Below, piece by piece: positions 62,597 to 64,000 of a DNA stretch of 64,000 nt (positions are counted from its first letter, which is position 1; the number at the start of each line of letters is the position of its first letter). The position numbers were made by a program, and so were the translations under genes. The notes below the pieces were generated by a model that worked only from the letters and a program-made list of their open reading frames with translations, was not told the origin of the DNA and did not search any database. Source of the DNA: Rhodospirillaceae bacterium (GTDB lineage Bacteria > Pseudomonadota > Alphaproteobacteria > GCA-2731375); contig JABJKS010000013.1 of the NCBI GenBank assembly GCA_018660265.1, positions 1-64,000 of the forward strand. The letters run 5' to 3'.

Positions 62597-63742
62597 TTAC
62601 TTCGAAATTGCCTTCATATTGCCGGAGCTTTGGCGGCGAGTCAGATCGCCCCAAGCGTCAAGAAATCGCTCCACATCCGTTTCTTCCGAGGACCAGCCAA
62701 AACTAGCCCGCAGTGCCGTCGTCGATATATCCGGATCCACATCCATGGAATCCAGAACATGGGACGGTTCCACTTTACCGGCCGAACAGGCCGAACCGGC
62801 ACTGACGGAGACCCCTGCCAGATCAAGCGTCATCAGTTGTTTATCGCTGCGAATGCCGGGCAAGGTAAAATTGCTCGTATTCGGTAAACGGGGCACATCC
62901 TCGCAGAAGATTGTCGTGGCTGGCGACAAGGCTTTGATCCCAGTTTCCAGCGCGTCCCGGTAGCCTTTTAGCCTTGTGGATTTGTCAACCAAAGTCTCCG
63001 CCGCGATTCGGCCTGCGACGCCAAGCCCGGATATGGCCGCTACATTCTCCGTGCCGGCGCGCAGACCTCGCTCCTGCCCGCCGCCGGTAATCAAGCTATC
63101 CAAGGGCGAATTGGTGCATCGTACCAGCGCGCCGATCCCTTGCGGTCCACCGATTTTGTGCCCTGACAAGGCAAGAAAGTCGACCCCCCAGGCCATAATA
63201 TCGACAGGAATTTTCCCCACCGCCTGGACGGCATCGCAATGTACGAGGGCACCATGGCGATGCGCCAGATCTGAAATTTCGGCCATAGGTTGGAGCACGC
63301 CGGTCTCGTTGTTAGCGGCCATAATGCATACCAGGGCGGGCTCTTCATCCTCAGCCAGCAGCGCCTCGAGAGCCTCCAGATCGACAAGTCCGTCTTTGTC
63401 GACGGGAACAAGATCGCTATCACCAGTACGGGTCAGCACGGTTTTCAAGACTGCTGCATGTTCCGTCGGTGAGACCAGTACCCGGCGGCGTCCAGCACCA
63501 ATAATGACAGTATTATTCGATTCAGAGCCGCCACTGGTGAAGACGACCTGATCTTCCATCGCACCCACCAGAGTTGCAATGGAACAGCGAGCATCGTCGA
63601 TGAGTTTTCGCGCCGCGCGCCCGTTAGCGTGAACCGATGAAGGGTTGGCACCGGTCAAACCCATAGCCGAGCAAACGGCGGAAATCACTTCAGGAAGAGG
63701 CGGCGTGGTGGCATTGTGATCAATATAAACCGAACTATCCAT
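62597..63742 (-). CDS. Cysteine desulfurase (IscS/NifS type)
   Basis: The 381-residue PLP enzyme has YIDHNATTPPLPEV at the start, TSGGSESNN and ANNETGVLQP, HCDAVQAVGK, then Lys196 in LSGHKIGGPQG for PLP and Cys319 in AGSACSAGKVEPSHVL as the persulfide site. It supplies sulfur from cysteine. No iscU, sufA or tRNA-modifying gene is seen before the window ends, so which pathway it feeds is unknown. ATG 63742 has AAAGGAG about 11 nt upstream; the frame is open to 63874. Close to the deleted IS6 copy. Confidence 0.92.
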   Translation of the reverse strand: MDSSVYIDHNATTPPLPEVISAVCSAMGLTGANPSSVHANGRAARKLIDDARCSIATLVGAMEDQVVFTSGGSESNNTVIIGAGRRRVLVSPTEHAAVLKTVLTRTGDSDLVPVDKDGLVDLEALEALLAEDEEPALVCIMAANNETGVLQPMAEISDLAHRHGALVHCDAVQAVGKIPVDIMAWGVDFLALSGHKIGGPQGIGALVRCTNSPLDSLITGGGQERGLRAGTENVAAISGLGVAGRIAAETLVDKSTRLKGYRDALETGIKALSPATTIFCEDVPRLPNTSNFTLPGIRSDKQLMTLDLAGVSVSAGSACSAGKVEPSHVLDSMDVDPDISTTALRASFGWSSEETDVERFLDAWGDLTRRQSSGNMKAISK

Positions 63743-63952
63743 AATTCTTACGGCTCCTTTATAACGATGCAGTGGGACCCATGGGGAACTAACCGGCGGT
63801 CTGATCAGGCTAAAAAACTCACGGCGTCGCGTGGATGCGCTTGAAGTCGATCCGTCCCCCCACCAAGCGCTCAATTGTCACTTGTCCAGTCACGGACTTG
63901 TCACTCTTTAACGAGCGATTTCATATGATATATCGAATTGGCGAAGATAATT

Positions 63953-63982
63953 TTGCAAAAATCCGTAAATTTGGCATATAAT
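63953..63982 (+). promoter_or_regulatory. Candidate sigma70-type promoter at window end
   Basis: TATAAT at 63977-63982 is a perfect -10 and TTGCAA at 63953-63958 a fair -35 with an 18-nt spacer, in an AT-rich stretch. It would drive a gene starting beyond the window. No gene is seen in 63743-64000. Confidence 0.3.
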
Positions 63983-64000
63983 TAGAAAATAATTCTATTT

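Noticed and set aside
1..64000. CRISPR arrays, rRNA and tRNA genes
   Set aside because: I saw no regularly spaced repeats and no cloverleaf or rRNA signature, though tRNA detection by eye is unreliable.

Overview
The window looks like chromosomal DNA of a GC-rich alphaproteobacterium, probably a Rhodospirillales-type marine or soil heterotroph. This rests on the PAS_5-type protein, the N-methylglutamate genes (mgsABC-gmaS), the many acyl-CoA and oxygenase genes and the overall codon habit; the exact taxon is inference. I saw no rRNA, tRNA or CRISPR array. Most of the window is accessory catabolism in short, tightly packed operons.

Layout. 1-1.8 kb: a long inverted repeat, a small lipoprotein, a VOC protein and two small ORFs. 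1.8-6.2 kb (minus): a PadB-like cytoplasmic molybdopterin oxidoreductase followed, with an ATGA overlap, by a 4Fe-4S subunit fused to a membrane anchor. 6.3-15.4 kb (plus), divergent from it: a non-canonical thiolase, a DUF35 partner, an acyl-CoA ligase, a UbiD-type decarboxylase, a ThDP enzyme, an SDR, a flavin monooxygenase and a short acyl-CoA-dehydrogenase-like protein. 15.4-22.8 kb: a quinone-oxidoreductase-like MDR, a Gfo/Idh/MocA protein, and a minus-strand set of Baeyer-Villiger monooxygenase, crotonase, LLM flavoprotein, epoxide-hydrolase-like enzyme and PAS protein, with a divergent MFS transporter. 24.2-27.2 kb: a phytanoyl-CoA-dioxygenase-like hydroxylase and a ThDP enzyme, a pairing that recalls alpha-oxidation.

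27.2-32.4 kb appears to be an inserted block. The last 32 bp-scale segment of the ThDP gene is repeated at 32395-32426 (31 of 32 identical). Between the copies lie a ligase, a citryl-CoA-lyase-like protein, a methyltransferase and a lone LeuC. Next come tex, a DUF3068 membrane protein with a hybrid histidine kinase, and a glycan-type region (38.7-48.1 kb) with a TPR-GT41 glycosyltransferase, a TylF-like methyltransferase, a UDP-galactopyranose-mutase-like flavoprotein, a B12-binding radical SAM enzyme, an epimerase, an FkbM methyltransferase and a SPASM radical SAM enzyme.

From 48 kb on the DNA shows rearrangement. There is an SDR, a FAD oxidoreductase, an LLM flavoprotein, a VOC protein, a xanthine-dehydrogenase-family gene with its middle missing, and an IS6-type fragment that cuts off the start of another LLM gene. 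The mgsABC-gmaS operon (methylamine to gamma-glutamylmethylamide and N-methylglutamate) follows, with a strongly structured leader before gmaS. At 58.9-62.6 kb two IS6-type elements with the same internal deletion, in direct orientation, bracket a cassette of LLM flavoprotein, SnoaL-like and TauD-like genes. The window ends in a cysteine desulfurase.
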